Below, piece by piece: positions 34,089-42,629 of a stretch of DNA of 64,000 nt. The position numbers and the translations under genes are program-made. The notes under the pieces were generated by a model. It had not been told where the DNA came from. It saw only the letters and a list, made by a program, of their open reading frames with translations, and did not search any database. The DNA is from Micromonospora matsumotoense (GTDB lineage: Bacteria; Actinomycetota; Actinomycetes; Mycobacteriales; Micromonosporaceae), in contig NZ_FMCU01000007.1 of assembly GCF_900091525.1 (NCBI RefSeq), forward strand, positions 124,001-188,000, in the 5' to 3' direction. Position 1 is the stretch's first letter. Every line of letters begins with the position of its first letter.

Positions 34089-34120
34089 CTCGGGCCCCGG
34101 GCTGCCACCCGGGGCCCGAG
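34089..34120 (+). terminator. hairpin terminator after the cellulase
   Basis: CTCGGGCCCCGGG (34089-34101) pairs perfectly with CCCGGGGCCCGAG (34108-34120) around CTGCCA, 15 bases after the stop. Confidence 0.85.
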
Positions 34121-34189
34121 CGCGCCGGGCGGTCGTCCCCCGACCGTCCGGCGCTCCCCCACCAGGCCCCACCACCCCGCGACACCCAC

Positions 34190-34450
34190 CACACCCCACC
34201 ACCCGGCACGCCCGAACACCGGCACCCCCACCACCCGGCACGCCCCACCACCCGGCACCCCCACCACCCGGCACGCCGACCACCCCGCCACCCGGCAAAG
34301 CGACCACCCGGCATGCCCACCACCCCCGCCAACCGGCACAGCAACCACCCGGCACGGCAACCACCCGGCACCCTCGCCACCCGGCAACGCCCCACTACCC
34401 GGCACCCTCGCCACCCGGCACGCCGACCACCCACGCCCAGCCCGACCCGC
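34190..34450. repeat. degenerate CCACCCGGCA array
   Basis: About a dozen copies of CCACCCGGCA(C) are spaced by 8-25 variable bases through this stretch, with extreme strand asymmetry (C on the plus strand, almost no G runs). No frame across it looks coding. It fills most of the 473 bases between the cellulase and the gene at 34548. Confidence 0.7.
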
Positions 34451-34547
34451 CGGCACGGCCAGCCCGCCAGTCCGACAGGCCCGCCGGACCCGACCCGACC
34501 CGACCGACCGGCACGTCCTGCCCGGTCCAGTAGTGGAGGCGAGTTCC

Positions 34548-34958
34548 ATGCCCGAGCTGACCACGATCTCCGACGCCGAACGTCGGCGCATCGTCCACGA
34601 ATTCGTCGACGAGACCGTCGGCGACGCCCACCCCGAGGTCGTGGCGATGGTCCGTGACCTCACCTTCCGGGTCCGCGACACCGTCGAACTGGCCCGCGCC
34701 GCCGGCATCACCCCCGAGTCGCCCCGCGCCGGCCACGTGGTGGCCGCGCTGGTCGCCGCGTACGGCGAGGTCTTCGACCGGGTCGACGACGCCGGTTACC
34801 GCAGCGCGCTACTGGCCCGCCTCGAGGTCGCGAACGACCCTCGGACCGAGCGCTACTTCCAACTCCTCGCCACGGTCAACGGCTGGACCCCACCCCCCAC
34901 CCTGACCCCCGTCCTGGACTGGTTCATCGCCGCGCTGCGCCAGCACCCCGCACCCTGA
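34548..34958 (+). CDS. unrecognised soluble helical protein
   Basis: A 136-residue protein, MPELTTISDAERRRIVHEFV onward, mostly alpha-helical, with no membrane segment or cysteine. VRDTVELARAAGITPESPRA and AGYRSALLARLEVANDPRTE are the best-structured parts. The ATG at 34548 has TGGAGGC nine bases before it. It is an island of good coding sequence inside a repeat-rich stretch. I do not recognise the family and see no partner gene. Confidence 0.65.
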   Translation: MPELTTISDAERRRIVHEFVDETVGDAHPEVVAMVRDLTFRVRDTVELARAAGITPESPRAGHVVAALVAAYGEVFDRVDDAGYRSALLARLEVANDPRTERYFQLLATVNGWTPPPTLTPVLDWFIAALRQHPAP

Positions 34959-35037
34959 CCATCCCTCGCGCCCTAACCCGCCCGGGCCTGCCCTCCGCGC
35001 TCCCGCCCCATCGACGAAACGTGCCAGGCCGGGCGCG

Positions 35038-35193
35038 GTGCGGTCGCGCGGTGCGGTCCTGCAGTGCGGTCGCGCGGTGCGGTCGCGCGGTGCGGTCCTG
35101 CAGTGCGGTCGCGCGGTGCGGTCCTGCAGTGCGGTCCTGCAGTGCGGTCCTGCAGTGCGGTCGCGCGGTGCGGTCGCGCGGTGCGGTCCTGCG
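35038..35193. repeat. 13-base tandem array, twelve units of two types
   Basis: Twelve perfect-length 13-base units run head to tail. Type A is GTGCGGTCGCGCG (units 1, 3, 4, 6, 10, 11), type B is GTGCGGTCCTGCA (units 2, 5, 7, 8, 9), and unit 12 is a B with a final G. Right after it come four GATGC repeats. There is no spacer, so it is not a CRISPR array. Confidence 0.9.
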
Positions 35194-35406
35194 GTGCGAT
35201 GCGATGCGATGCGATGCGCGCGGTGCGGTGCACTGCGGTCCGCGCGGTGCGGTTCATGCGGTGGGGTCCACGCGATTGGGCGTGCAGAACGGTCCGAGCC
35301 GTGCAATGCGGTCCGAGCGGTGGGCTGCGGTCCGAGCGGTCCCGTCTGGTGGGGCACGTCGGGCGGGTCAGCGTGCGGTCAACCGAGACCTAACCGCTAC
35401 GGGCCG

Positions 35407-35483
35407 GGCATACACGTCTCCCACCCACACCTTGGCCCGAGACGTGTATGCCTGTCCGTCATATTTATGACCGACAGGCATAC
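35407..35483. promoter_or_regulatory. two overlapping, mutually exclusive hairpins
   Basis: GGCATACACGTCTC (35407-35420) pairs perfectly with GAGACGTGTATGCC (35439-35452). The GTATGCC at the end of that second arm also starts another arm, 35446-35463, which pairs with 35466-35483 over 18 positions with one mismatch around TT. The two folds cannot form together, as in an attenuator, or the block may be a cluster of operator half-sites related by GGCATAC/GTATGCC. It faces the relic regulator. Confidence 0.5.
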
Positions 35484-35529
35484 GTGTTCCAGGACAGTCA
35501 TACTCACCTAGAGCTCACGCACGGTGACG

Positions 35530-35735
35530 GTCAGCACTACGCCCGAGTGGCTCAGCCTGGCCTCGTCGATGACAGCGACCAGCAGCAACGACCAACGGCG
35601 GCAGGCCGTCGCGTAGAGGCCGGACCAGAGCCCCAGGACGCCCCGCTTGGGTAGCGCGGCAACCTCGGCACGATGTCTCGTCTGCGGAATTCGCTCCTGG
35701 CTGGCCCACCGCTGCGGCGGTCTTCGGCACACTCC
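35530..35735 (-). pseudogene. relic of an XRE/DUF5753 regulator
   Basis: Translated pieces match the regulator at 47534-48301: VPKTAA then, one base out of frame, RWASQERIPQTRHRAEVA, GLWSG, and after a jump LLVAVIDEA. The frame change comes from one extra G near 35713, between the codons for TAA and RWAS. The intact copy has about 75 more residues between ELWPE and LLVAVIDEA, so an internal deletion has also occurred. The helix-turn-helix start and the whole C-terminal part are missing. Confidence 0.8.
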
Positions 35736-35929
35736 ACTGCGGGCGCCCTTCACCCGCCCCGGGCTCCGCACGCCCGGCCCAGATGCCCCCCAGCCCGCAC
35801 GCGCACCCCACCTCCAACCCCACCACACGCACGCACACGCTCCCCCGACCGGCACACTCCGCCCGCGCCTGCCCACACATGCAGCCCGAGCCGGTGGGTC
35901 CGGCAGGAGGCAGTCGACCGGGCAGAGCA

Positions 35930-36085
35930 CGGCCGGGCCAAGCCGTGCAGGGCCGAACAGGGCCAAGCCGAGCCGGGCCGAGCCGAGCCGAGCCGGGCCG
36001 GGCCGGGCCGGGCCGGGCCGGGCCGGGCCAAGCCGGGCCAAGCCGGGCCGGGGCAGGGGCAGGGCAGGGCAGGGCAGGGGCAGGG
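35930..36085. repeat. GGGCC/GAGCC and GGCAG short tandem repeats
   Basis: Runs of GCCGAGCCGAGCC, then (GGGCC)n, CCAAGCCGGG, and finally (GGCAG)n with extra G, in a plus-strand G-rich tract. The base order looks like slippage products. No coding frame is credible here. Confidence 0.8.
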
Positions 36086-36087
36086 CC

Positions 36088-36123
36088 GAGCGCCCGCTGT
36101 CACGGCACGACAGGCGGGCGCTC
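36088..36123 (-). terminator. hairpin terminator of the snapalysin gene
   Basis: GAGCGCCCGC-TGTC (36088-36101) pairs with GACAGGCGGGCGCTC (36109-36123) with one bulged base. It lies 14 bases beyond the stop of the protease gene. Confidence 0.65.
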
Positions 36124-36137
36124 GGTCCAGGCGGGAC

Positions 36138-36719
36138 TCAGCCGGGCAGGCCGCTGACGGCGGCGGGTACGGCGACGTCGCCGCCGGTCCAGACGTAGCT
36201 GGCGTCCACGGCCGAGGTGACGCGCCCTCCGGCGAACAGCGAGTTCACCCGGGATGCCTCGGCGGTGCTGGGCTTGGCGTTGCGGCAGGAGACCGGGGCG
36301 CTGCTGCCGGACATCAGGTCGGTGCACAGGCCGGTCCGGTTGTCCGGCAGGCCGAGGATGTGGCCGATCTCGTGGGTGGCGATGCGGGTCCGGTCGTACC
36401 CCTGGTCGACGGCCTGGGTGCCCATCCAGACCCGGCCGTTGCCCAGGCTGGTGGTCTGTGCGCGGGGCCAGCCGGTGTCGACGTAGATGGTGATGTTGCC
36501 CGGCGTGCGGGCGACCAGCCGGACATTGGTCACCGAGCTGTTCCAGATCGTCGCGGCCTGGTCGAAGTTGGTGCGGAACTCGCCGGCCCGGCTCGCGTCG
36601 TAGTAGACGGTCCGGGCGGCGGCGGACGCGGTGGTGCCGACCGAGGCGACCGCGCCGGTCGCCGCGAGCACCAGCGCCAGCAGGGTCCCGGCGGTACGCG
36701 AGAACTGTCGTCGGATCAT
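36138..36719 (-). CDS. snapalysin-type secreted zinc metalloprotease
   Basis: A 193-residue exported protease. A signal peptide (about 1-34, ending ASA) precedes the small catalytic domain, which has HEIGHILGLPD, the snapalysin (family M7) zinc motif HExxHxxGxxD, and two cysteines around it (GLCTDL and VSCRNA). The start at 36719 has GGGAGGTCGG directly upstream; ATG at 36731 lacks a site. Unlike many Streptomyces snapalysins it has no LysR activator gene next to it. Likely a secreted scavenging or developmental protease. Confidence 0.9.
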   Translation of the reverse strand: MIRRQFSRTAGTLLALVLAATGAVASVGTTASAAARTVYYDASRAGEFRTNFDQAATIWNSSVTNVRLVARTPGNITIYVDTGWPRAQTTSLGNGRVWMGTQAVDQGYDRTRIATHEIGHILGLPDNRTGLCTDLMSGSSAPVSCRNAKPSTAEASRVNSLFAGGRVTSAVDASYVWTGGDVAVPAAVSGLPG

Positions 36720-36862
36720 CCGACCTCCCATCGATAGAAGTTCACCGATGTTATGCGGTCGGTCGGATCAGGGTCGAATAGCGGTTACGTCATACCGTCG
36801 GCCCACGGCACCGACAACACCGCCGGCCCACGGCACCGACGGCACGGACAGCTCAGCCGGGC

Positions 36863-37120
36863 TCAGCCGATCTCCTCGTCGAGGAAGCACCAGCGCCAGG
36901 CTTCCCCCGGCTGGATCGAGCGCATCACCGGGTGCCCACTCGACTCGAAGTGCTTCGTGGCGTGCTGGTACGGCGACGAGTCACAGCATCCCACCTGCCC
37001 ACACTCCACACAGCACCGCAGGTGCACCCAGTCGTCGTTGCCGACGGCGACGCACTCCGGGCAGGCCTCGGCAACGGTCGGCTCGGTGGTCCCCGCCCCG
37101 GTCAGGTGCGCACAGCTCAT
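36863..37120 (-). CDS. UBP-type zinc finger protein
   Basis: An 85-residue protein made of one zinc-finger UBP domain: ACPECVAVGNDDWVHLRCCV, ECGQVGCCDSSPYQHATKHF, SGHPVMRSIQPGEAWRWCFL. The Cys and His residues for the zinc ions are all present. Its ATG overlaps the antiporter TGA by one base (TGATG), so it is made together with the antiporter; this pairing is seen in other bacteria, and a role as sensor or partner of the transporter is a fair guess. Confidence 0.88.
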   Translation of the reverse strand: MSCAHLTGAGTTEPTVAEACPECVAVGNDDWVHLRCCVECGQVGCCDSSPYQHATKHFESSGHPVMRSIQPGEAWRWCFLDEEIG

Positions 37121-38697
37121 CAGTCGCTCTCCCGTCGCAACAACGACTCCTCCAGGTCCAGGTCACGGTAGGCCCGCACCAGCACCTCCTCGGGAATCCG
37201 TCCCTCGTCGCGGGCGGCCCGGAAGACCTCCCGCTCGGCGTCGATCATCTCCTGCCGCAGCCGACCGTACGCCTGGGACGGGGTCTCCCGGTCGCTGCCG
37301 CCGAGCCGCTCCCAGGCCAGGTTGGTGCGGCTCTGCACCAGCCCGCGCAGCCGCTCCACCACGGCCGGCGGCGCGCCCTCGGCCAACTCGTCGAGCCGCT
37401 CCCGGGCCGCCCGGCCGGCCTGCTGCTGCACCGTCGCGGCGGAGAGCGCGTCGGCCACCGGGTCGTCCGGGGTCAGCTTCAAGCGGCGGGCCACCCACGG
37501 CAGGGTCGCGCCCTGCCCGAGCAGGGTCGCCATGATCACCGCGAAGGCCAGCCAGATGAACAGCGCCCGCTGGTAGGGCTGCTCCCCGGCCAGGGTCAGC
37601 GGCAGGCCCAGCGCGGCGGCCAGCGTCACCACCCCGCGCATCCCGGCCCAGCCGATGACGATGGGGAACTGCACCGGCGTGGCCGGGTCGCGCTGCCGGA
37701 CCCGGGGCACCAGCCGGGCCAGGTAGGTGGCCGGGAAGACCCAGACGAACCGGGTCAGGAAGACCGCCGCCAGCACCGCCGCGGTGATCCCCACCAGCCG
37801 CCCGGTCGGCTCGTCTAGATCTTGCAGCACCTCGGGCAGTTGCAGGCCGACCAGCAGGAAGACCAGCCCCTCCAGCAGGAACTGCACCAGTCGCCAGAAC
37901 GCACCGGTCTGCAACCGGGAGGCGGCCGACAGCAGCAGCGGCATCTTGTGGCCGATCCCCAACCCGGTGACCACCACCGCCACCACGCCGGAGGCGTGGA
38001 TCGCCTCGGCCGCGAAGACCACCGCGAACGGCACGATCAGCGACAGCGCGTTGTCCAGCAGCGGGTCGGTGGTCCGCTTGTGCAGGTAGCCGAAGACCAC
38101 CACGCCCAGCAGCCCGACCAGCACCCCGCCACCGGTGGCGACCACCACCTCCTGCGCCACGTACCCGAAGCTGACCGAGCCGGCGCTGGCGGTGGCCGCG
38201 ACGATCGCCACCCGCAGCAGCACCAGCGCGGTGGCGTCGTTGACCAGGCTCTCCCCCTCCAGGATGGTCACCACCCGCCGGGGCAGACCCACCCGGCGGG
38301 CCACCGCGGTCGCGGCGATCGCGTCCGGCGGCGCCACCACCGCCCCCAACGCCAGGCAGATCGCGTACGGCAGGTCGGGCAGGAACAGGTGCACCACCGT
38401 GCCCACCACGAAGGCGGTGAAGATCACCAGACCCACCGCGAGCAGCAGGATCGGCCGCAGGTTGAGCCGGAACGCCGGGACCGAGGTGCCCAACGCCGCC
38501 ACGTAGAGCAGCGGCGGCAGGATGCCCACCAGCACCAGGTCGGGATCGAGCCGGACGTGCGGGAAGCCCGGCAGGAAGGACAGCCCGAGGCCGAGCACCA
38601 CCAGCAGGATCGGCGCGAGCAGGCCCAGCCGGCGGGCCAGCGCGGCACCGAAGGTCGCGATCGCCAGGAAGACCACGACCTCGAACAGAGCTTCCAT
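37120..38697 (-). CDS. Na+/H+ antiporter (CPA1)
   Basis: A 525-residue membrane antiporter with about twelve helices and a 110-residue C-terminal cytoplasmic tail. GAVVAPPDAIAATAVARRVG and TILEGESLVNDATALVLLR carry the ion-site Asp, Glu and Asn residues of the NhaP/NHE group, and GWAGMRGVVTLAAALGLP is the conserved arginine region near helix 10-11. It exports Na+ (or K+) against protons for pH and salt control. Coupled to the UBP zinc-finger gene downstream. Confidence 0.9.
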   Translation of the reverse strand: MEALFEVVVFLAIATFGAALARRLGLLAPILLVVLGLGLSFLPGFPHVRLDPDLVLVGILPPLLYVAALGTSVPAFRLNLRPILLLAVGLVIFTAFVVGTVVHLFLPDLPYAICLALGAVVAPPDAIAATAVARRVGLPRRVVTILEGESLVNDATALVLLRVAIVAATASAGSVSFGYVAQEVVVATGGGVLVGLLGVVVFGYLHKRTTDPLLDNALSLIVPFAVVFAAEAIHASGVVAVVVTGLGIGHKMPLLLSAASRLQTGAFWRLVQFLLEGLVFLLVGLQLPEVLQDLDEPTGRLVGITAAVLAAVFLTRFVWVFPATYLARLVPRVRQRDPATPVQFPIVIGWAGMRGVVTLAAALGLPLTLAGEQPYQRALFIWLAFAVIMATLLGQGATLPWVARRLKLTPDDPVADALSAATVQQQAGRAARERLDELAEGAPPAVVERLRGLVQSRTNLAWERLGGSDRETPSQAYGRLRQEMIDAEREVFRAARDEGRIPEEVLVRAYRDLDLEESLLRRESD

Positions 38698-38734
38698 GGA
38701 GTAGCAGCCTAGGGGTACGACCGGGCCGGGGTGA

Positions 38735-39700
38735 TCACCCGGCGGCGCGCAGTTTCGGCAGCACCTCCGCGCCGAACGTGTCGATGAAGGCGCGCTGTTC
38801 CTGCCCGACGTGGTGCAGGGCGATCTGGTCGACGCCCAACGACAGGTACTCCTCCAGCCACCCGACGTGCCGGCCCAGGTCGGCCGAGACGTTCACCACT
38901 TCGGTGACCTTCTCCATCGGCATCCGCTCGCTGACCACGTCGAAGTGCTCGGCGGTGTCCAGGTCCCAGCAGACCGGCGGCGGAAAGACGTTGCTGCGCC
39001 ACTGCTCGTACGCGATCGCCTCGGCCTCGGCCTGCTCCGGCGCCCAGCTCACGTGCACCTGGAGGTGCACCGGCCCCCGCCCACCGGCGTCCCGGTAGGC
39101 GTCGATCATCTCGCGCAGGTGTGCGGTCGGCGCGTTCACGGTGATCAGGCCGTCCGCCCACTCCGCGCACCACCGGGCGGTGGCCACGCTGACCGCCGCC
39201 CCGATCAGCGCCGGTGGTTCCTCCGGCCGGGTCCACAGCTTGGCCCGGTCCACCCGGACCAGGCCGTCGTGGCTGACCTCCTCGCCGGCCAGCAGCGCCC
39301 GGATCACCTCCACGCACTCCCGCAACCGGGCGGTCCGCACGTCCTTGCGCGGCCAGCCGTCGCCGGTGATGTGCTCGTTGCTCGCCTCGCCGGTGCCCAG
39401 CGCCGCCCAGAACCGGCCCGGGTACATCGCGCCCAGGGTGCCGATGGCCTGCGCGATGATCGCCGGATGGTAGCGCTGGCCGGGGGCGTTGACCACGCCG
39501 AACGGCAGCCCGGTGGCCTGGAGCGCGGCCCCCAGCCAGGACCAGGCGAACCCGGACTGGCCCTGCCGGGTGCTCCACGGCGAGAAGTGGTCCGACGACA
39601 TGGCGGCGTCGAAGCCGGCACGTTCGGCGTGCACCACCGCCTCCAGCAGGCGACTCGGATGGATCTGCTCGTGGGAGGCGTGGAAGCCGAACACCGTCAT
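38735..39700 (-). CDS. LLM-class flavin-dependent oxidoreductase (TIGR03885-like)
   Basis: A 321-residue TIM-barrel oxidoreductase of the luciferase-like group. The opening FGFHASHEQIHPSRLLEAVV, then AGFDAAMSSDHFSPWSTRQG and SGFAWSWLGAALQATGLPFG, resemble the family called probable non-F420 flavinoid oxidoreductase. GRFWAALGTGEASNEHITGD is the cofactor phosphate loop. Substrate unknown. It follows the antiporter promoter region and precedes the aldehyde dehydrogenase on the same strand, with about 100 bases between. Confidence 0.85.
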   Translation of the reverse strand: MTVFGFHASHEQIHPSRLLEAVVHAERAGFDAAMSSDHFSPWSTRQGQSGFAWSWLGAALQATGLPFGVVNAPGQRYHPAIIAQAIGTLGAMYPGRFWAALGTGEASNEHITGDGWPRKDVRTARLRECVEVIRALLAGEEVSHDGLVRVDRAKLWTRPEEPPALIGAAVSVATARWCAEWADGLITVNAPTAHLREMIDAYRDAGGRGPVHLQVHVSWAPEQAEAEAIAYEQWRSNVFPPPVCWDLDTAEHFDVVSERMPMEKVTEVVNVSADLGRHVGWLEEYLSLGVDQIALHHVGQEQRAFIDTFGAEVLPKLRAAG

Positions 39701-39802
39701 GGCGTCCTTCCGTACCCATGACGGTGCGCGGTTAAAGCTCGCCCGCGCCGGCTTACCCGGCGGGGTCGCCCGCCGCCCGGACCGGGTCGCGGCGAGGCGG
39801 GG

Positions 39803-41215
39803 TCACTCGGCGTGCGCGCCGGCGCCGACGGTGGCGGCGCCCTCCCCCACCCAGACGGTCTTGGTGTTGCAGAACTCCCGCATCCCCAGCGCCGACAGCT
39901 CCCGGCCGTAGCCGGAGTTCTTCACCCCACCGAAGGGCAGCTCCGGATAGGAGGTGGTCATGCCGTTGACGAAGACGTTCCCGGCGTCCAGGTCGGTGGC
40001 GAACCGCTCCTGCTCGGCCGGGTCGGTGGTCCAGGCGTTCGCGCCCAACCCGAAGGGCGTGCCGTTGGCGACCTCGATCGCCTCCTCGTACGACGACACC
40101 CGGTAGAGCCCGGCGACCGGCCCGAAGACCTCCTCGGCCCACATCCGCATCTGCGGGTTCAGGTCGGTCACCACCGTCGGCGGATAGAACCAGCCGTCGC
40201 CGGTCGGTTTCTCGCCGCCGCAGAGCACCGTCGCGCCGTGGTCCACCGCGTCCTGCACCTGGGCGTGGATCTCGTCCCGGCCGCTCTCGCTGGCCAGCGG
40301 GCCGACGTCGGTGTCGGCGTCCATCGGGTCACCGACCCGCAGCGCGGCCATGTGGGCGGCGAACTTCCCGGCAAAGGCGTCGAAGACGTCGGTGTGCACG
40401 ATGAACCGCTTGGCCGCGATGCAGGACTGGCCGTTGTTCTGGCAGCGGGCGGTGGTGGCCACCTCGGCGGCCCGGTCCAGGTCGGCCGAGGGCATCACCA
40501 CGAACGGGTCGCTGCCGCCCAGCTCCAGCACCGTCTTCTTCAGCTCCCGGCCGGCGATCTGGGCGATCGAGCGGCCCGCGCCCTCGCTGCCGGTCAGCGT
40601 GGCGGCCCGGACCCGGGGGTCGCTGAGGACCCGGTCGACCGCGTCGGAGCCGACCAGCAGGGTGGTGAACGCGCCCTCCGGGAAACCGGCCCGACGGAAC
40701 ACGTCCTCCAGATAGAGCGCGGTCTGCGGCACGTTGGAGGCGTGCTTGAGCAGGCCGGTGTTCCCGGCCATCAGGGCCGGCGCGGCGAACCGCATCACCT
40801 GCCAGAGCGGGAAGTTCCACGGCATCACCGCGAGCACCGGCCCGATCGGCTGGTAGCGGACGAACGCCCGCTTGGCCTTGACGGCGGCGGCGTCGGCGGG
40901 CTCGTCGGCGAGCATCCGCTCCGCGTGCCCGGCATAGAACCGGCAGGCGGTCGCGCACTTGGTGACCTCGGCCTTCGCCGCGGCGTACGTCTTGCCCATC
41001 TCGGTGGTCATCAGCCGGGCGGTCTCGTCGCGCTCGGCGTCGAGCAGGTCCGCGGCGGCGTTCATCCACTGCGCCCGCTGGGCGACCGTGGTCCGGTACA
41101 GATCCCGGTACGCCAGGTCGGCCCGTTCGATGGCGGCGTCGATCTGCTCCGCCGACATCGGCTCGTACGACTTGAGCACCTGACCGGTGGCCGGGTTGGT
41201 GGTGGCGATGGGCAT
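39803..41215 (-). CDS. succinate-semialdehyde dehydrogenase-like aldehyde dehydrogenase
   Basis: A 470-residue aldehyde dehydrogenase. Glu231 in VLELGGSDPF and Cys265 in NNGQSCIAAKRF are the catalytic pair; MPWNFPLWQV and LTGSEGAGRSIA are the cofactor-binding blocks. Sequence style and length match GabD1-type succinate-semialdehyde dehydrogenases, which end the GABA shunt, but related aldehydes are possible. It is 12 bases downstream of the small membrane protein gene on the same strand. Confidence 0.87.
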   Translation of the reverse strand: MPIATTNPATGQVLKSYEPMSAEQIDAAIERADLAYRDLYRTTVAQRAQWMNAAADLLDAERDETARLMTTEMGKTYAAAKAEVTKCATACRFYAGHAERMLADEPADAAAVKAKRAFVRYQPIGPVLAVMPWNFPLWQVMRFAAPALMAGNTGLLKHASNVPQTALYLEDVFRRAGFPEGAFTTLLVGSDAVDRVLSDPRVRAATLTGSEGAGRSIAQIAGRELKKTVLELGGSDPFVVMPSADLDRAAEVATTARCQNNGQSCIAAKRFIVHTDVFDAFAGKFAAHMAALRVGDPMDADTDVGPLASESGRDEIHAQVQDAVDHGATVLCGGEKPTGDGWFYPPTVVTDLNPQMRMWAEEVFGPVAGLYRVSSYEEAIEVANGTPFGLGANAWTTDPAEQERFATDLDAGNVFVNGMTTSYPELPFGGVKNSGYGRELSALGMREFCNTKTVWVGEGAATVGAGAHAE

Positions 41216-41227
41216 CTCGTGCTCCTG

Positions 41228-41491
41228 TCACTCGAAGAGTGAGTGCCGTGCGCCCGGCTGCTCACGGCGGCGGACGGCGCGGCGGCGCTGGATGACGACC
41301 AGGTCGACCACCGCCACGGCGGCGAACAGCGCGCAGAGCACACCCAGCCAGGCCAGGCCGGCCCAGAACGCTCCGACCGCGAAGACGGTCATGGTGACCA
41401 GGCCGAACAGGGCCAGCGCCAGGCGGAGGTTCAATGCGCTGTAGGCGTGGCCGACCGTGCCACGGGCACGCCGGGGCTGCGATCTCGTCAT
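41228..41491 (-). CDS. small membrane protein, possibly DUF6343
   Basis: An 87-residue protein with an Arg-rich N-terminus, SALNLRLALALFGLVTMTVF and WAGLAWLGVLCALFAAVAVV as two membrane helices, and a basic tail. The SALxLRLxLAxFG pattern is what I remember for DUF6343, but I hold this loosely. It precedes the aldehyde dehydrogenase gene with 12 bases between and is divergent from the SGNH lipoprotein gene. Confidence 0.6.
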   Translation of the reverse strand: MTRSQPRRARGTVGHAYSALNLRLALALFGLVTMTVFAVGAFWAGLAWLGVLCALFAAVAVVDLVVIQRRRAVRRREQPGARHSLFE

Positions 41492-41567
41492 CGTCTCGGC
41501 CTACCCCGGCGTGGACGCCACTAACCGACCGCTGCCCGCACACTCCTACCAGATTGGTGTTTCTAGA

Positions 41568-41592
41568 TGTCGACTCTGCCCGGAAGTCGACA
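41568..41592. promoter_or_regulatory. inverted repeat, candidate operator
   Basis: TGTCGACT (41568-41575) and AGTCGACA (41585-41592) are exact complements nine bases apart, in the divergent region upstream of the SGNH lipoprotein gene. No regulator is known. Confidence 0.35.
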
Positions 41593-41670
41593 CGAGCGGG
41601 CCACCCCACCCCGTCCGGCCCGTAGAGTGACCGGGCTGTCGCTCTGCGCTGTCTGACCGGGGGAAGACGC

Positions 41671-42525
41671 ATGCCTCGACGCTGGGTCGCCGCCGTGGCC
41701 TGCCTGTTTGCGCTGGTCGCGCTCGCCTGCGAGGAGGGCGGCGGGGCGTCCCCCCGCCCCACCAAGAGCGGGTCGACACCGACCGGCCTGCCCACCACGA
41801 TGGCCGCCCTCGGCGACTCGATCACCACCGGTTTCGGCTCCTGCCTGGTGCTCACCTCGTGCCAACGCAACTCCTGGTCCACCGGGGACGGCATCCGGGT
41901 GGAGAGCCACTACCGGCGGCTGCTCGACGCCGACGCCCCGATCCGCAACCGGGCCCGCAACCACGCCGTGCCGGGTGCCCGCGCCGAGGCCCTCGCCGGG
42001 CAGGCCGGCGCCGCCGTCAAGGACAAGGCCGACTACGTGACGGTGCTGATCGGGGCGAACGACGCCTGCCGCGACGACATCGACCGGATGACCTCGGCGG
42101 CCACCTTCCGCAGCCAGGTCGACCGGGCGCTGCGGGTGCTGCGGGATGGCCGCCCCAAGGCCCGGGTCCTGGTGGCCAGCGTCCCCGACCTCAACCGGCT
42201 CTGGGAGATCGGGCACACCGAGTCCCGCGCGGTGCGGATCTGGAAGACCGGCATCTGCCCGGCCCTGCTGGCGAACCCCACCTCGGACGCCAAGGCCGAC
42301 CGGGACCGGCGGACCCGCTTCGCCGAACGGATCGACGCGTACAACGGTCAACTCAAGGCGGCCTGCCGGGCGTACGGGTCGCGGTGCCACTACGACGGCG
42401 GGGCGGTGCACCGGGTGCGGTTCAGCCTGGACGAGGTCAACGCGCTGGACTGGTTCCACCCCAACGTGGCCGGGCAGAACCGGCTCGCCGACGCGACCTT
42501 CCCGGCCGCCGGTTGGCGACTCTGA
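41671..42525 (+). CDS. SGNH/GDSL-type hydrolase lipoprotein
   Basis: A 284-residue exported esterase- or lipase-like hydrolase. The N-terminus ends with a lipobox (LVALAC, Cys at 20), so it is probably anchored to the membrane as a lipoprotein. The blocks are ALGDSITTGFG (nucleophile Ser), VLIGANDAC (Asn), and DWFHPNVAGQ (Asp and His of the triad). The cysteine pairs in GSCLVLTSCQ and elsewhere suggest disulfides. ATG at 41671 follows GGGGGAAGACGC. Natural ester substrate unknown. Confidence 0.87.
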   Translation: MPRRWVAAVACLFALVALACEEGGGASPRPTKSGSTPTGLPTTMAALGDSITTGFGSCLVLTSCQRNSWSTGDGIRVESHYRRLLDADAPIRNRARNHAVPGARAEALAGQAGAAVKDKADYVTVLIGANDACRDDIDRMTSAATFRSQVDRALRVLRDGRPKARVLVASVPDLNRLWEIGHTESRAVRIWKTGICPALLANPTSDAKADRDRRTRFAERIDAYNGQLKAACRAYGSRCHYDGGAVHRVRFSLDEVNALDWFHPNVAGQNRLADATFPAAGWRL

Positions 42526-42629
42526 GCCGTACCCGCCGCCGGCCGGCCCCCGACGGGACGCCGGTCAGGCCCGCGACGGGTCACGCCGCGCCCGGCGGTG
42601 GGCCGGACACGGCGGGCGCGGACGGCTGA

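Larger units (their letters stand above)
34959..36137. other. gene-poor hypervariable stretch, ~1.2 kb
   Basis: This stretch contains the 13-base array (35038-35193), the pair of competing hairpins (35407-35483), a wrecked XRE regulator (35530-35735), a GGGCC-type array (35930-36085) and a terminator hairpin. I see no intact gene in it. Confidence 0.7.

Noticed and set aside
31327..34434. A 1035-codon open frame on the minus strand
   Set aside because: Shadow of the GH9 cellulase; the plus strand has signal peptide, catalytic residues and binding modules.
35038..35193. Possible CRISPR array
   Set aside because: Units are 13 bases with no spacers, and there are no cas genes in the window.
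35538..35580. CCGAGTGGCTCAGCCTGG looks a little like a tRNA D-arm
   Set aside because: The reverse strand encodes VIDEARLSHSG of the XRE relic, and no acceptor or T-arm pairing follows.
36088..36123. Inverted repeat as a mobile-element end
   Set aside because: Its place just after the snapalysin stop and its GC stem are better explained as a terminator; there is no transposase nearby.
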